From contig NZ_LMPT01000005.1 in the NCBI RefSeq assembly GCF_001424425.1, positions 124,001-188,000 on the forward strand: DNA of 64,000 nt, given 5' to 3'. Numbering within the stretch: position 1 is the first letter of the stretch; each line of letters starts with the position of its first letter. This DNA comes from Acidovorax sp. Leaf191 (lineage in GTDB: Bacteria > Pseudomonadota > Gammaproteobacteria > Burkholderiales > Burkholderiaceae_C). This document shows, piece by piece, positions 7,297-15,273 of the stretch. The notes below the pieces were generated by a model, which was not told the origin of the DNA, did no database searches, and worked only from the letters and a program-made list of their open reading frames with translations. A program made the translations under genes and the position numbers.

Positions 7297-8518
7297 GAAG
7301 GACGAGGGGGCCCCGGGCCAGGGCCGCACCAACCTGCCCTACGCCGGCATCCGCGTGGTGGAGTTCACCCACATGGTCATGGGCCCCACCTGCGGCCTGG
7401 TGCTGGCCGACCTGGGGGCCGAGGTCATCAAGGTCGAGCCCATCGGCCACGGCCGCGAGGGCGATGCCACGCGCAAGCTGCGCGGGTCGGGGGCGGGCTT
7501 CTTCCCGCTGTTCAACCGCAACAAGAAAAGCCTGGCGCTGGACCTGGAAACCCCCGAGGGCAAGGAGGCCGTCCTGCGCCTGATCGCCACGGCCGACATC
7601 GTGAGCGAGAACTTCAAGCCCGGCACCATGCACAAGCTGGGCCTGGACTACGCCAGCCTGAAGGCCCTGAACCCGCGCCTCATCTACGTGAGCCACAAGG
7701 GCTTTCTGCCCGGCCCGTACGACCACCGCACTGCGCTCGACGAGGTGGTGCAGATGATGGGCGGCCTGGCCTACATGACCGGCCGGCCCGGCGACCCGCT
7801 GCGCGCGGGCACCAGCGTGAACGACATCATGGGCGGCATGTTCGGCGCCATCGGCGCGATGGCCGCGCTGGCCCAGCGCGAGAAGACGGGGCGCGGGCAA
7901 GAGGTGCAGAGCGCACTGTTCGAGAACAACGTGTTCCTCGTCGCGCAGCACATCATGCAGTTCGCCGTCACGGGCCAGCCCGCGGCGCCCATGCCTGCGC
8001 GCATCTCGGCCTGGGCGATCTACGACGTGTTCCAGGTGAAGGATGGCGAGCAGATCTTCCTGGCCGTGGTGAGCGACGGCGCCTGGGCGGTGTTCTGCGA
8101 CGCCTTCGGCTTTGCGGACCTGAAGGCCGACCCGCGCCTGGCCAGCAACAACGACCGCGTGCGCGAACGCGCGTGGATGATGCCGCTGCTGCGCGAGCGG
8201 CTTGCGCCCTTCAGCGCCGCGCACCTGGCCGACGTGTTCGAGCGCCACGCCCTGCCCTTTGCGCCCATCACGCGGCCCGAGGACCTGCTGACCGACCCGC
8301 ACCTGAACGCCACCGGCGCCCTCGCCCCCATGACCCTGCCCGACGGCCGCGCCACCCAGACGGTGCTGCTGCCCCTGGCCATGGACGGCCAGCGCCCCGG
8401 CGTGCGGCTGTCGCCACCCCGTGTGGGTGAGCACAATGCAGAGCTCCTGGCCGAGCTGGGTTACGATGCTATGAAAATTGAAGCGCTTGGCGCTTATCCA
8501 GCCAGCGGTAGGGCCTGA
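7289..8518 (+). CDS. CaiB/BaiF family (class III) CoA-transferase
   Basis: A 409-residue class III CoA-transferase that moves CoA between carboxylic acids through an aspartyl-CoA intermediate. The N-terminal block GIRVVEFTHMVMGPTCG, the VIKVEPIGHGREGDATR region and the catalytic aspartate in SVNDIMGG (Asp179) are present. The ATG overlaps the lyase stop by eight bases. The last ~16 residues (from AMKIEALGAY) are encoded by a copy of the dispersed repeat, so the native C-terminus has been replaced or extended. With the HMG-CoA lyase partner, a succinyl-CoA:3-hydroxy-3-methylglutarate transferase like human SUGCT is an attractive but unproven assignment. Confidence 0.88.
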   Translation: MLEKDEGAPGQGRTNLPYAGIRVVEFTHMVMGPTCGLVLADLGAEVIKVEPIGHGREGDATRKLRGSGAGFFPLFNRNKKSLALDLETPEGKEAVLRLIATADIVSENFKPGTMHKLGLDYASLKALNPRLIYVSHKGFLPGPYDHRTALDEVVQMMGGLAYMTGRPGDPLRAGTSVNDIMGGMFGAIGAMAALAQREKTGRGQEVQSALFENNVFLVAQHIMQFAVTGQPAAPMPARISAWAIYDVFQVKDGEQIFLAVVSDGAWAVFCDAFGFADLKADPRLASNNDRVRERAWMMPLLRERLAPFSAAHLADVFERHALPFAPITRPEDLLTDPHLNATGALAPMTLPDGRATQTVLLPLAMDGQRPGVRLSPPRVGEHNAELLAELGYDAMKIEALGAYPASGRA

Positions 8519-8523
8519 TTTTT
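8468..8523 (+). repeat. Dispersed ~50-bp repeat, copy 2 (gene 3' end)
   Basis: Plus-strand copy with the order AAAATTGAAGCGCTTGGCG, CTTATCCAGCCAGCGGTAGG, GCCTGATTTTT. It overlaps the 3' end of the CoA-transferase gene and supplies its stop codon (TGA 8516-8518). Confidence 0.85.
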
Positions 8524-8597
8524 CTCAGATGGTGTTTGATGGCCAATGACCTCGGTCTTCACATGCCCTCATCTCCACCTCTCCAGCCCTCCGCCAC

Positions 8598-8670
8598 CGT
8601 TCGGGCTGAGCCCGTCGAAGCCAAGGCGTGCCCCGCGCGCGCAAGGCTTCGACAAGCTCAGCCCGAACGG
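8598..8670. repeat. REP-like palindromic element, copy 1
   Basis: Two arms, CCGTTCGGGCTGAGCC..GTCGAAGCC (8598-8623) and AAGGCTTCGAC..GCTCAGCCCGAACGG (8643-8670), form a long imperfect hairpin in the convergent gap after the CoA-transferase gene. Related copies are at 27104-27163 (complete), 47535-47561 (half) and 62525-62563 (degenerate). Confidence 0.85.
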
Positions 8671-8753
8671 ATGGAGGATCGGATTGGGGTCTCCGAGGCG
8701 AGTGGCCCACCAGGCTGATTGATCTCCAGCGCAGAGTGACGCCCCCCAGAAAA

Positions 8754-8781
8754 AGCAAAAGCGGCCTGGGCCGCTTTTGCT
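8754..8781 (-). terminator. Intrinsic terminator of the acyl-CoA-binding protein gene
   Basis: AGCAAAAGCGGCC and GGCCGCTTTTGCT form a perfect 13-bp inverted repeat around two bases. On the minus strand it is followed by TTTTTC, giving a classical hairpin plus U-tract 17 bases after the acyl-CoA-binding protein stop. The A-rich flank also allows some function on the plus strand. Confidence 0.9.
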
Positions 8782-8797
8782 GTAGGGGACCGACTGC

Positions 8798-9052
8798 TTA
8801 CTGCAGCGATGTGATCAGGTCGACGTACTGCTGCTTGGCGGCATCGGCCTCGGTGCCCTTGAGCTTTTCCCACGCGTCCCACTTGGCACGGCCCACCATG
8901 TCGGAGAAGCTGGGCTTCTTCTCGGCGTTGTCGCCGGCCGTGGCCTGCTTGTACAGCGCGTAGATCTTGAGCAGCGTGGCGTTGTCGGGGCGCTCGCTGA
9001 GGTTCTTGGAATTGGCGACGGCGGCTTCGAAAGTCTCGTTCAGATCGGCCAT
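8798..9052 (-). CDS. Acyl-CoA-binding protein
   Basis: An 84-residue four-helix protein of the ACBP family that binds long-chain acyl-CoA esters in the cytosol. The hallmark KIYALYKQATAGDN and the SFSDMVGRAKWDAWEKLKG segment, with the conserved Lys, Trp and Tyr residues that hold the CoA, are present. AGGAG lies eight bases upstream of the ATG at 9052, and a strong terminator follows. It is divergent from the wax ester synthase/DGAT gene, fitting a shared role in acyl-CoA supply for storage lipid. Confidence 0.95.
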   Translation of the reverse strand: MADLNETFEAAVANSKNLSERPDNATLLKIYALYKQATAGDNAEKKPSFSDMVGRAKWDAWEKLKGTEADAAKQQYVDLITSLQ

Positions 9053-9202
9053 GGGAGTTGCTCCTGGGTGAATTCTTGAGGGGGAGGGAAAGAACGGTAT
9101 TGGCAAGAGATTGCTGCGTTGTATCTTACGGGCTGCGCATGGTGAGAGGCCGTGCCATCCATAGAGGCAAGCCCCCAAAAACGAACAACAGGTGTACATC
9201 CG

Positions 9203-10840
9203 ATGGTGACCCGCATTTCTGCCCCCAGCGCCACGGCCACCGAAGGCGCCGCCAGTCCCTTGCGCAAGGCCCGCGCCCAGGCCCCCGCCGTGGCCCGCCG
9301 TGCGGCCCAGGCGCTGCCGCCTGCGGCGCGCAAGGCCGCGGGCGTGGTGCAAAAGAACGTGCGCCGCGCAGCCACCGGCATGCTGGGGCTGTCCGGCGAG
9401 CGCATGAGCAAGGTCGACACCGCCTGGCTGCGCATGGACTCGGCCAGCAACCTGATGATGATCAACGGCGTGTGGACGCTGTCGCCCGGCATCGGGTGGG
9501 AGGCCCTGTGCGAGCGCGTGCAGCAGCGCCTGCTGCAGTACCCGCGCTTTCGCCAGCGGGTGGTGGAAGACGCGGCGGGTGCCACCTGGGTGGAAGACCG
9601 GCAGTTCGACATCGCGGCCCACGTGCTGCGTGAAAAGCTCACAGCCCCGAAAGGCGAGAAAAGCATGCAGCGCGCGCTGCAGGACCGCGTGGGCGAGCTG
9701 GCCATGCAGCCGCTGGACCCGCGCCGCCCGCTGTGGCAGATGCACCTGATCGAGGACTTCGTGGGTGACGACGGCCAACCCGGCAGCGCGCTCATCGTGC
9801 GCATCCACCACTGCATCGCCGACGGCATCGCTCTGATCTCGGTCACGATGTCCATCGTGGACGGCGGCGCCGAGCCACCCAAGCGCACCCGCAAAGAGCG
9901 CGAGCAGGCCGCCACGGCCGAGGACTGGATCGCAGAGACGCTGATCAAGCCCTTCACCGGCATGACGGTGAAGGCGCTGGACCTGGCGGGCGACGGCGCC
10001 GCCAAGTCGCTGCAGATGCTGGGCGACCCCGAAAAGACCATGCACAGCGGCCTGTCGGGCACGATGGACATGGCGCGCGTGGCCTACCAGCTGGTGAGCG
10101 ACGCCGCCGCCCTGGCGCTGATGCCCGACGACTCGCCCACGCGCCTGAAGGGCCAGCCCGGCAGCGCCAAGCGCGTGGCCTGGTGCCCGCCGATCCCGCT
10201 GGAGGAAGTCAAGGCCATCGGCAAAGCGCTCAACTGCTCCATCAACGACGTGCTGCTGTCGTGCGTGGCCGGCGCCATCGGCGGCTACCTGCGCAGCGAG
10301 GGCGACGACCCCACGGGCCATGAGATCCGCGCGATGATCCCCGTCAACCTGCGCCCCATGGAAGACGCCTGGAAGCTGGGCAACCGCTTCGGCCTGGTGC
10401 CGCTGGTGCTGCCCATCGGCATGGCCAACCCGGTCGAGCGGGTGTACGAGGTGCGCCGGCGCATGAATGCCCTGAAGGGCAGCACCCAACCCATCCTGGC
10501 GTTTGCGATGCTGGCCGTGGCGGGCCTGATGATCAAGCCCGCGCAGGACGCGCTGCTCAACCTCTTTGGCCGCAAGACCACGGCCGTGATGACCAACGTG
10601 CCCGGCCCCAAGGAGCAGCTCACGCTGTGCGGGGCGCGCGTCACGCAGTGCATGTTCTGGGTGCCGCAGTCGGGCGACATTGGCCTGGGGGTCTCCATCC
10701 TGAGCTACGGCGGCGGCGTGCAGTTCGGCGTGATCACCGACACCGCGCTGTGCCCCGAGCCGCAGCGCATCATCGACGCGTTCGCGCCGGAGTTCGCGCA
10801 GCTGTCGCTGCTCACGCTTATGCTGCCCTGGGGCGAATGA
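9203..10840 (+). CDS. Wax ester synthase/diacylglycerol acyltransferase (WS/DGAT) family
   Basis: The family transfers acyl groups from acyl-CoA to long-chain alcohols or diacylglycerol, forming neutral storage lipid at the membrane. The catalytic motif HHCIADG is at 202-208 counted from the ATG at 9203; the RRPLWQM motif is just before it (175-181), and NVPGPKEQLTLCGA marks the C-terminal domain. About 65 Ala/Arg-rich residues precede the usual family start near MSKVDTAWLRMDS. A GTG at 9152 in the same frame would extend it by 17 more residues; neither start has a strong ribosome binding site. Its stop overlaps the next gene's ATG (ATGA). Confidence 0.9.
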   Translation: MVTRISAPSATATEGAASPLRKARAQAPAVARRAAQALPPAARKAAGVVQKNVRRAATGMLGLSGERMSKVDTAWLRMDSASNLMMINGVWTLSPGIGWEALCERVQQRLLQYPRFRQRVVEDAAGATWVEDRQFDIAAHVLREKLTAPKGEKSMQRALQDRVGELAMQPLDPRRPLWQMHLIEDFVGDDGQPGSALIVRIHHCIADGIALISVTMSIVDGGAEPPKRTRKEREQAATAEDWIAETLIKPFTGMTVKALDLAGDGAAKSLQMLGDPEKTMHSGLSGTMDMARVAYQLVSDAAALALMPDDSPTRLKGQPGSAKRVAWCPPIPLEEVKAIGKALNCSINDVLLSCVAGAIGGYLRSEGDDPTGHEIRAMIPVNLRPMEDAWKLGNRFGLVPLVLPIGMANPVERVYEVRRRMNALKGSTQPILAFAMLAVAGLMIKPAQDALLNLFGRKTTAVMTNVPGPKEQLTLCGARVTQCMFWVPQSGDIGLGVSILSYGGGVQFGVITDTALCPEPQRIIDAFAPEFAQLSLLTLMLPWGE

Positions 10841-11421
10841 GGCAGCCCCCTGCGGTGAAAGCCGTCGCCCTGTTCCTGGCACCGTGGGCCGCTGCGGCGG
10901 CCAGCTGCGCGCAGGCCGCGGTGATCGAGGAGCATGCCGAGCGCCCGTACGCGGTGTACGCGCAGCCGGCCGACACGCTGCGCCAGGCGCTCAATGCGGC
11001 CACGCCCATCACCGTGGACGGCCAGCGCTTTCACGGCCATGCGCACTGGGACGTGCGCTGGACCTTCCGCTGGTCGCGCGACGCCTCGGGCCGCTGCCGC
11101 ATCACCGAAGTCACCACGCGGCTGCGCAGCGAGGTGCAACTGCCCGAACTGCGGCGCGCCACGCCCGACCAGCGCGCGCTGTTCGACCGCTACCTGCCCG
11201 CCCTGTCCCGGCACGAACAAGGCCACGTGCAGTTCGGCCGCGATGCGGCGCGCGCCATCGACCAAGGCATTGCGCAGTTGCCCGCCGCGCCCGACTGCGC
11301 CACGCTGGAGCGCCAAGCCAACGCCCTGGGCCACCGCCTGCTGCGCGAGCACACCGAGCGCGAACGGCAGTACGACCGCGACACGCGCCACGGCGCGTCG
11401 CAGGGCGCCAAGCTCGATTGA
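10837..11421 (+). CDS. DUF922 family secreted putative zinc protease
   Basis: A 194-residue protein with an N-terminal signal peptide (about 1-28, ending SCAQA). The body matches DUF922 (PF06037), a family predicted to be zinc-dependent proteases. The HEXXH motif is visible as HEQGH at 126-130, followed by FGRDAARAID and a Cys pair (87, 151 region). It would act in the periplasm. The ATG overlaps the wax ester synthase stop (ATGA), so the two genes are translationally coupled although a functional link is not obvious. Confidence 0.82.
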   Translation: MRQPPAVKAVALFLAPWAAAAASCAQAAVIEEHAERPYAVYAQPADTLRQALNAATPITVDGQRFHGHAHWDVRWTFRWSRDASGRCRITEVTTRLRSEVQLPELRRATPDQRALFDRYLPALSRHEQGHVQFGRDAARAIDQGIAQLPAAPDCATLERQANALGHRLLREHTERERQYDRDTRHGASQGAKLD

Positions 11422-11457
11422 AGCCACCTGCCTACCTGCCGAAACGCAGCGCGCTGT

Positions 11458-12417
11458 TCAGCCGCCTCCGTCCGCCGCCAGCGACGCGGACAGCTCCCAC
11501 ACCGCCTCGGCCATGGGCGACATCTCGGCGCGCTGGCGGTACAGGCGGATCTGCACCGGCAGGCTCCAGTCGCTGCCGCCCGCGGCGACCAACGTGCCGG
11601 CCTTGAGCTCATCGGCGATCAAACTCTCGGGCAGCCAGGCCACGCCACGGCCTTCGAGCGCCATGGTCTTGAGCAGCACCGCATGGTGCGCGGTGAACAC
11701 CACCGCTACGCCCTGCGGCATCGCGGCGTCCGGCCCTTCGCTGAACAGGTGGCGCATGCGCGACCGCATGATGCGGCCCAGCCCCGACGCCTCGCTGTAG
11801 GCCAGCACGGGCACCGCGTCCTGCTGCACGATGGCGTGCAGCGGCTGGCCGGGCGATGCCGGGGCGGGCGCGCTCACCGGCAGCAGCACATCGCCGGACA
11901 GGCGCAGCACCGGGTACTGCGCCTCGTCCAGCCGGCCGGGCACGTCCGGGTGGCCGTGGCACAGCACGAACTGCACGCGCCGCTGCAGCATCAGGTCCTC
12001 ACAGGCGTGCGAGCTGTCGGACATGGTCTGGATGGGGCCCATCTGCAGCCGGGTTTCGACGCCCACCAGCCAGCGCGGAAAGAACGTGAGCGACAGCACG
12101 TGCGTGGCCGCAAAGCGCAGGCTGGCCGCGGCCACGTCGTGCGCGGCGCGGGCCTTGATGCGGGCGGCCTCCAGGTTGGCCAGGATGGCTTCGAGCAACG
12201 GCAGGAACCGCTGGCCGGCCGGCGTGAGCGCAGCCGGGTGCGCGCTGCGGTCGAACAGCTCGACCCCCACCCAGTCCTCCAGCGCCCGGATGTGGCGGCT
12301 GAACGCGGGCTGGGCAATCGAGCGCGCCTCGGCCGCGCGCGAGAAATTGCCGGTCTCGGCCAGGGCCAGGAAGTCCTCCAGCCACTCCAGATCCAGCGGT
12401 CGGTTGCCAGGGCCCAT
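11458..12417 (-). CDS. LysR family regulator of the tartrate operon
   Basis: A 319-residue LysR-type regulator with a winged helix-turn-helix at about 9-70 (LEDFLALAETGNFSRAAEA, QPAFSRHIRALEDW) and a periplasmic-binding-fold effector domain behind it. It is divergent from the operon for a DapA-like aldolase, Bug receptor, SDR and D-tartrate dehydratase across a 116-bp AT-richer gap, so it most likely activates that operon in response to its substrate. No other target is near. An ATG at 12417 places the HTH at the usual position. Confidence 0.9.
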   Translation of the reverse strand: MGPGNRPLDLEWLEDFLALAETGNFSRAAEARSIAQPAFSRHIRALEDWVGVELFDRSAHPAALTPAGQRFLPLLEAILANLEAARIKARAAHDVAAASLRFAATHVLSLTFFPRWLVGVETRLQMGPIQTMSDSSHACEDLMLQRRVQFVLCHGHPDVPGRLDEAQYPVLRLSGDVLLPVSAPAPASPGQPLHAIVQQDAVPVLAYSEASGLGRIMRSRMRHLFSEGPDAAMPQGVAVVFTAHHAVLLKTMALEGRGVAWLPESLIADELKAGTLVAAGGSDWSLPVQIRLYRQRAEMSPMAEAVWELSASLAADGGG

Positions 12418-12533
12418 GGGTGCGTTCCTGCCTTGCGATAGTTGTATGCGATTGAAGTATTGGACCGCTGGCGCGCCACGGGAAATGATCCACCCCGTCG
12501 TTCACCCGCTTTCCCCTACGGAGACAAAAAAGC

Positions 12534-13481
12534 ATGCCTGCCATCTCGAATTATCGCGGGATCATTCCCGCCATCTCGTGCCCCTTCACCCCGGACCACC
12601 GCATCGACGAGCCCGCGCTGCGCAAGCTCGCCGCCTGGCTGGCGGGCCACGAAGGCGTGGTCGCCATCATGACCAACGGGCACACGGGCGAGGTGTTTTC
12701 GCTGACACCGGCCGAGCGCGCCCAGGTCACCCGCATCGTGGCCGACGAGCTCAAGGGCCTGGCACGGCCCGTGCCCGTGATCTCCTCCATCGTCTGCGAA
12801 GGCCTGAAGGATGCGGCCGACCATGCCCGCGCCGCCGTCGAGGCCGGCGCCGTGGCGCTCGACGTGATGCCCCCGCACCACTGGCTGCGCTTCGGCTTCA
12901 CGCCCGGCCACGCGCTGCAGTACTTCGAGGCCATCCACCAGGCCGCACCCAGTGCCGACCTGGTCTGCCACGTCTACCCCGCCTGGACGCGCGCCTCGTA
13001 CTCGTCGCAGCTGCTGGCCGACCTGGCCCGGCTGCCCTATCTGCAGGCCTTCAAGGTGGGCCAGCGCGACATGAACAAGTACGCCCGCGACATCCAGGCG
13101 ATCCGCGAGGCCGACGCCTCCAAGGCCATCCTGACCTGCCACGATGAGTACCTGCTGGCCTCGATGGTGCAGGGCGTGGACGGCGCGCTGGTGGGCTTTG
13201 CCACCTTCATCCCGCAGCTCATCATCGATTTGTGGAACGCAGTGAAGGCCGGTGATTTGAAGAAGGCCATGGCCGTGCAGGCCGTCATCACGCCGCTGAA
13301 GGATGCCGTGTACGGCGGCGGCGAACCCACCGGCGAGGCCCACGCCCGCATGAAGGGCGGCATGTACCTGGCCGGCGTGCTGGACGACGCCACCGTGCGC
13401 CCACCGACCGAGGCGCCCAACGCGCAGGAAGTCGAAGCCCTGCGCGCGGCGGTGAAGCAGGCGGGTCTGCTCAAGCGCTGA
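12534..13481 (+). CDS. Dihydrodipicolinate synthase (DapA) family aldolase/dehydratase
   Basis: A 315-residue TIM-barrel lyase of the N-acetylneuraminate lyase/DapA family. The Schiff-base lysine lies in LQAFKVGQRD (about residue 176) and the family tyrosine in CHVYPAWTR (about 145); the phosphate-binding-like loop NGHTGEVFSL occupies the expected GTTGE position near residue 47. Such paralogues in catabolic operons are usually not lysine biosynthetic but act on 2-oxo acids such as 5-dehydro-4-deoxyglucarate. ACGGAGAC precedes the ATG. First gene of the presumed tartrate operon; the exact substrate is unknown. Confidence 0.87.
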   Translation: MPAISNYRGIIPAISCPFTPDHRIDEPALRKLAAWLAGHEGVVAIMTNGHTGEVFSLTPAERAQVTRIVADELKGLARPVPVISSIVCEGLKDAADHARAAVEAGAVALDVMPPHHWLRFGFTPGHALQYFEAIHQAAPSADLVCHVYPAWTRASYSSQLLADLARLPYLQAFKVGQRDMNKYARDIQAIREADASKAILTCHDEYLLASMVQGVDGALVGFATFIPQLIIDLWNAVKAGDLKKAMAVQAVITPLKDAVYGGGEPTGEAHARMKGGMYLAGVLDDATVRPPTEAPNAQEVEALRAAVKQAGLLKR

Positions 13482-13495
13482 GTGAGGAGATGTGG

Positions 13496-13518
13496 GCGGG
13501 GGATTTTGAGTCCCCCGC
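13496..13518 (+). other. Intercistronic hairpin before the Bug receptor gene
   Basis: GCGGGGGA (13496-13503) and TCCCCCGC (13511-13518) form an 8-bp stem with a 7-base loop in the 77-bp gap between the DapA-like and Bug genes. No U-tract follows, so it is more likely an mRNA stabiliser or partial attenuator than a terminator; such hairpins often set unequal expression of binding-protein genes. Confidence 0.65.
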
Positions 13519-13558
13519 GTTGGTAGTTCTCGAACAAAAAGACCGGAGACAAGACACC

Positions 13559-14533
13559 ATGCAACGCAATCGATTCCTTCGAACACTCCTGCGCACCGCT
13601 TTGGGCGCCGCCACGCTCGCAGTGGCGGCCAGCAGCTTTGCGCAGGCCTACCCCACCAAGCCGGTGCGGGTGGTCATCCCCTTCCCGCCGGGCGGCACGC
13701 TCGACACCGTGGGCCGCCAGCTGGCGCAAAAGCTCGGCGAGCAGATGGGCCAGAACTTCATCGTGGAGAACAAGCCCGGCGGCAACGGCGTGATCGGCGG
13801 CGACGTGGTGGCCAAGGCCCCGGCCGACGGCTACACGCTGCTGTTCAACGCGTCCACCTTCACCACCGCGCCCATGACTATGAAGTCCGTGCCCTACGGC
13901 GTGGTCAAGGACTTCACGCCCGTGGCGCTGGTGGCCAAGGCGCCGCTGTCGGTGGCCATCAACAAGAACCTGCCGGTCACCGACATCAAGTCGCTGATGG
14001 CGTACGCCAAGGCCAACCCCGGCAAGATGACCTTTGCCGTGGGCTCCATCGGATCGGCCGGGCACCTGTCGACCGAGCTGCTCAAGCGCGCCGGCCAGCT
14101 CGACTACCTGATCGTGCCGTACAAGGGCACGGCGCCTGCGTTCCAGGACCTGATCGGCGGGCAGATCGACGGCTTCATCGACCCCATCCTCGGATCGCTG
14201 CAGTACCACAAGAGCGGCATGCTGCGCGTGGTGGCCGTCACCTCCGCGCAGCGCGCAGCCAGCCTGCCCGACGTGCCCACGGTGGGCGAGACGATTCCGG
14301 GCTACGAGTTCTACAGCTGGTACGGCCTGTGGGGCCCGGCCAGGCTGCCGGCCGACATCACCCAGCGGCTGAACACCGAGGTGAACAAGGCCCTGGCCGA
14401 GATGACGCCCAAGCTGCGCGAGCAGGGTTTGCTGACCACGCCGGGCAGCGTGGAGGACTTCGCCAAGTTCCAGCGCAGCGACATGGAGCGGTCCCAGAAG
14501 ATCGTCACCGAAGGGAACATCCGTGTCGAGTAA
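13559..14533 (+). CDS. Tripartite tricarboxylate transporter substrate-binding protein (Bug)
   Basis: A 324-residue periplasmic receptor of the Bug/TctC family. A signal peptide (1-26, ending SSFAQA) is followed by the signature YPTKPVRVVIPFPPGGTLDTVGR and, later, DGYTLLFN and IVPYKGTAPAFQDLIGG, which line the carboxylate site. The start at 13559 has CCGGAGAC upstream; the frame is open to 13490 but the added residues are not a signal sequence. There are no TctA/TctB membrane genes beside it, as is typical of the many orphan Bug proteins in betaproteobacteria. Operon context suggests a C4 hydroxy-dicarboxylate such as tartrate as ligand. Confidence 0.93.
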   Translation: MQRNRFLRTLLRTALGAATLAVAASSFAQAYPTKPVRVVIPFPPGGTLDTVGRQLAQKLGEQMGQNFIVENKPGGNGVIGGDVVAKAPADGYTLLFNASTFTTAPMTMKSVPYGVVKDFTPVALVAKAPLSVAINKNLPVTDIKSLMAYAKANPGKMTFAVGSIGSAGHLSTELLKRAGQLDYLIVPYKGTAPAFQDLIGGQIDGFIDPILGSLQYHKSGMLRVVAVTSAQRAASLPDVPTVGETIPGYEFYSWYGLWGPARLPADITQRLNTEVNKALAEMTPKLREQGLLTTPGSVEDFAKFQRSDMERSQKIVTEGNIRVE

Positions 14534-15221
14534 CGCCCGCCACGCCGTCGTCACCGGCGCCAGCAGCGGCATAGGCCGCAGCATCGCCGAGTCGCTGCTG
14601 GCAAACGGCTGGCGCGTGACAGGCCTTGACGTGGCCCAGGCGACGGTCGTCCATCCCTCGTTCACCCACACGCCCGTCAACCTGGCCGATGGCGCCGCCA
14701 TCGCCCGCGTGGCCGCTGCGATGCCGGGCGTGGACGCGCTGGTCCATGCGGCCGGCGTGCTGCGCGTGGGGCCGCTGGGCCAGCTCGACCATGCCGGCGG
14801 CGAGCTGATGTGGCGCCTGCATGTGGACGCCGCCACCCGCCTGGCCGACGCCATCGTGCCCGGCATGGCGCAGCGCGGCCGGGGGCGCGTGGTGTTCATC
14901 GGCAGCCGTGTGGCACAGGGCATGGCCGGGCGCGGGCAGTACGCCGCGACCAAGGCTGCGCTGATCGCGCTGGCGCGCAGCTGGGCGGCCGAGGTGGCCG
15001 CGCAGGGCGTGACGGTGAACGTCGTCTCGCCCGCGGCCACGGCCACCGGCATGTTGAACGACCCGGCGCGTGCCGGGAGCGCGCCGCGCCTGCCGCCCAT
15101 CGGCCGGCTGATCGAGCCGGCCGAGATCGCCGCGCTGGTGGGATTTCTGCTCTCCGACCCTGCCGCCGCCATCACGGGGCAGGACATCGCGATCTGCGGA
15201 GGCTCGTCGCTCGCCCGCTGA
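14523..15221 (+). CDS. SDR family oxidoreductase
   Basis: A 232-residue short-chain dehydrogenase/reductase. It has the Rossmann motif VVTGASSGIGRSIAES at the N-terminus, VHAAGV in place of the usual NNAG, and the YAATK catalytic Tyr/Lys pair (about 140-144) preceded by a serine in FIGSRVAQG. The start is a GTG at 14523, overlapping the Bug stop by 11 bases, with GAAGGGA upstream. The position between the Bug receptor and D-tartrate dehydratase suggests it oxidises or reduces a hydroxy-acid intermediate of the same pathway. Confidence 0.88.
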   Translation: MSSNARHAVVTGASSGIGRSIAESLLANGWRVTGLDVAQATVVHPSFTHTPVNLADGAAIARVAAAMPGVDALVHAAGVLRVGPLGQLDHAGGELMWRLHVDAATRLADAIVPGMAQRGRGRVVFIGSRVAQGMAGRGQYAATKAALIALARSWAAEVAAQGVTVNVVSPAATATGMLNDPARAGSAPRLPPIGRLIEPAEIAALVGFLLSDPAAAITGQDIAICGGSSLAR

Positions 15222-15273
15222 TCGCTTGTTTCGTCACCCTTCCTTTTTTGTTTCATCCACCACCACGACCACC

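Noticed and set aside
9053-10882. Long minus-strand open frame continuing upstream of the acyl-CoA-binding protein
   Set aside because: Antisense shadow of the WS/DGAT gene in high-GC DNA; the real start is at 9052 with AGGAG.
12418-12533. Specific LysR operator in the tartrate operon gap
   Set aside because: The gap is AT-richer and has partial symmetry (ATAG..GTAT) but no palindrome strong enough to call.
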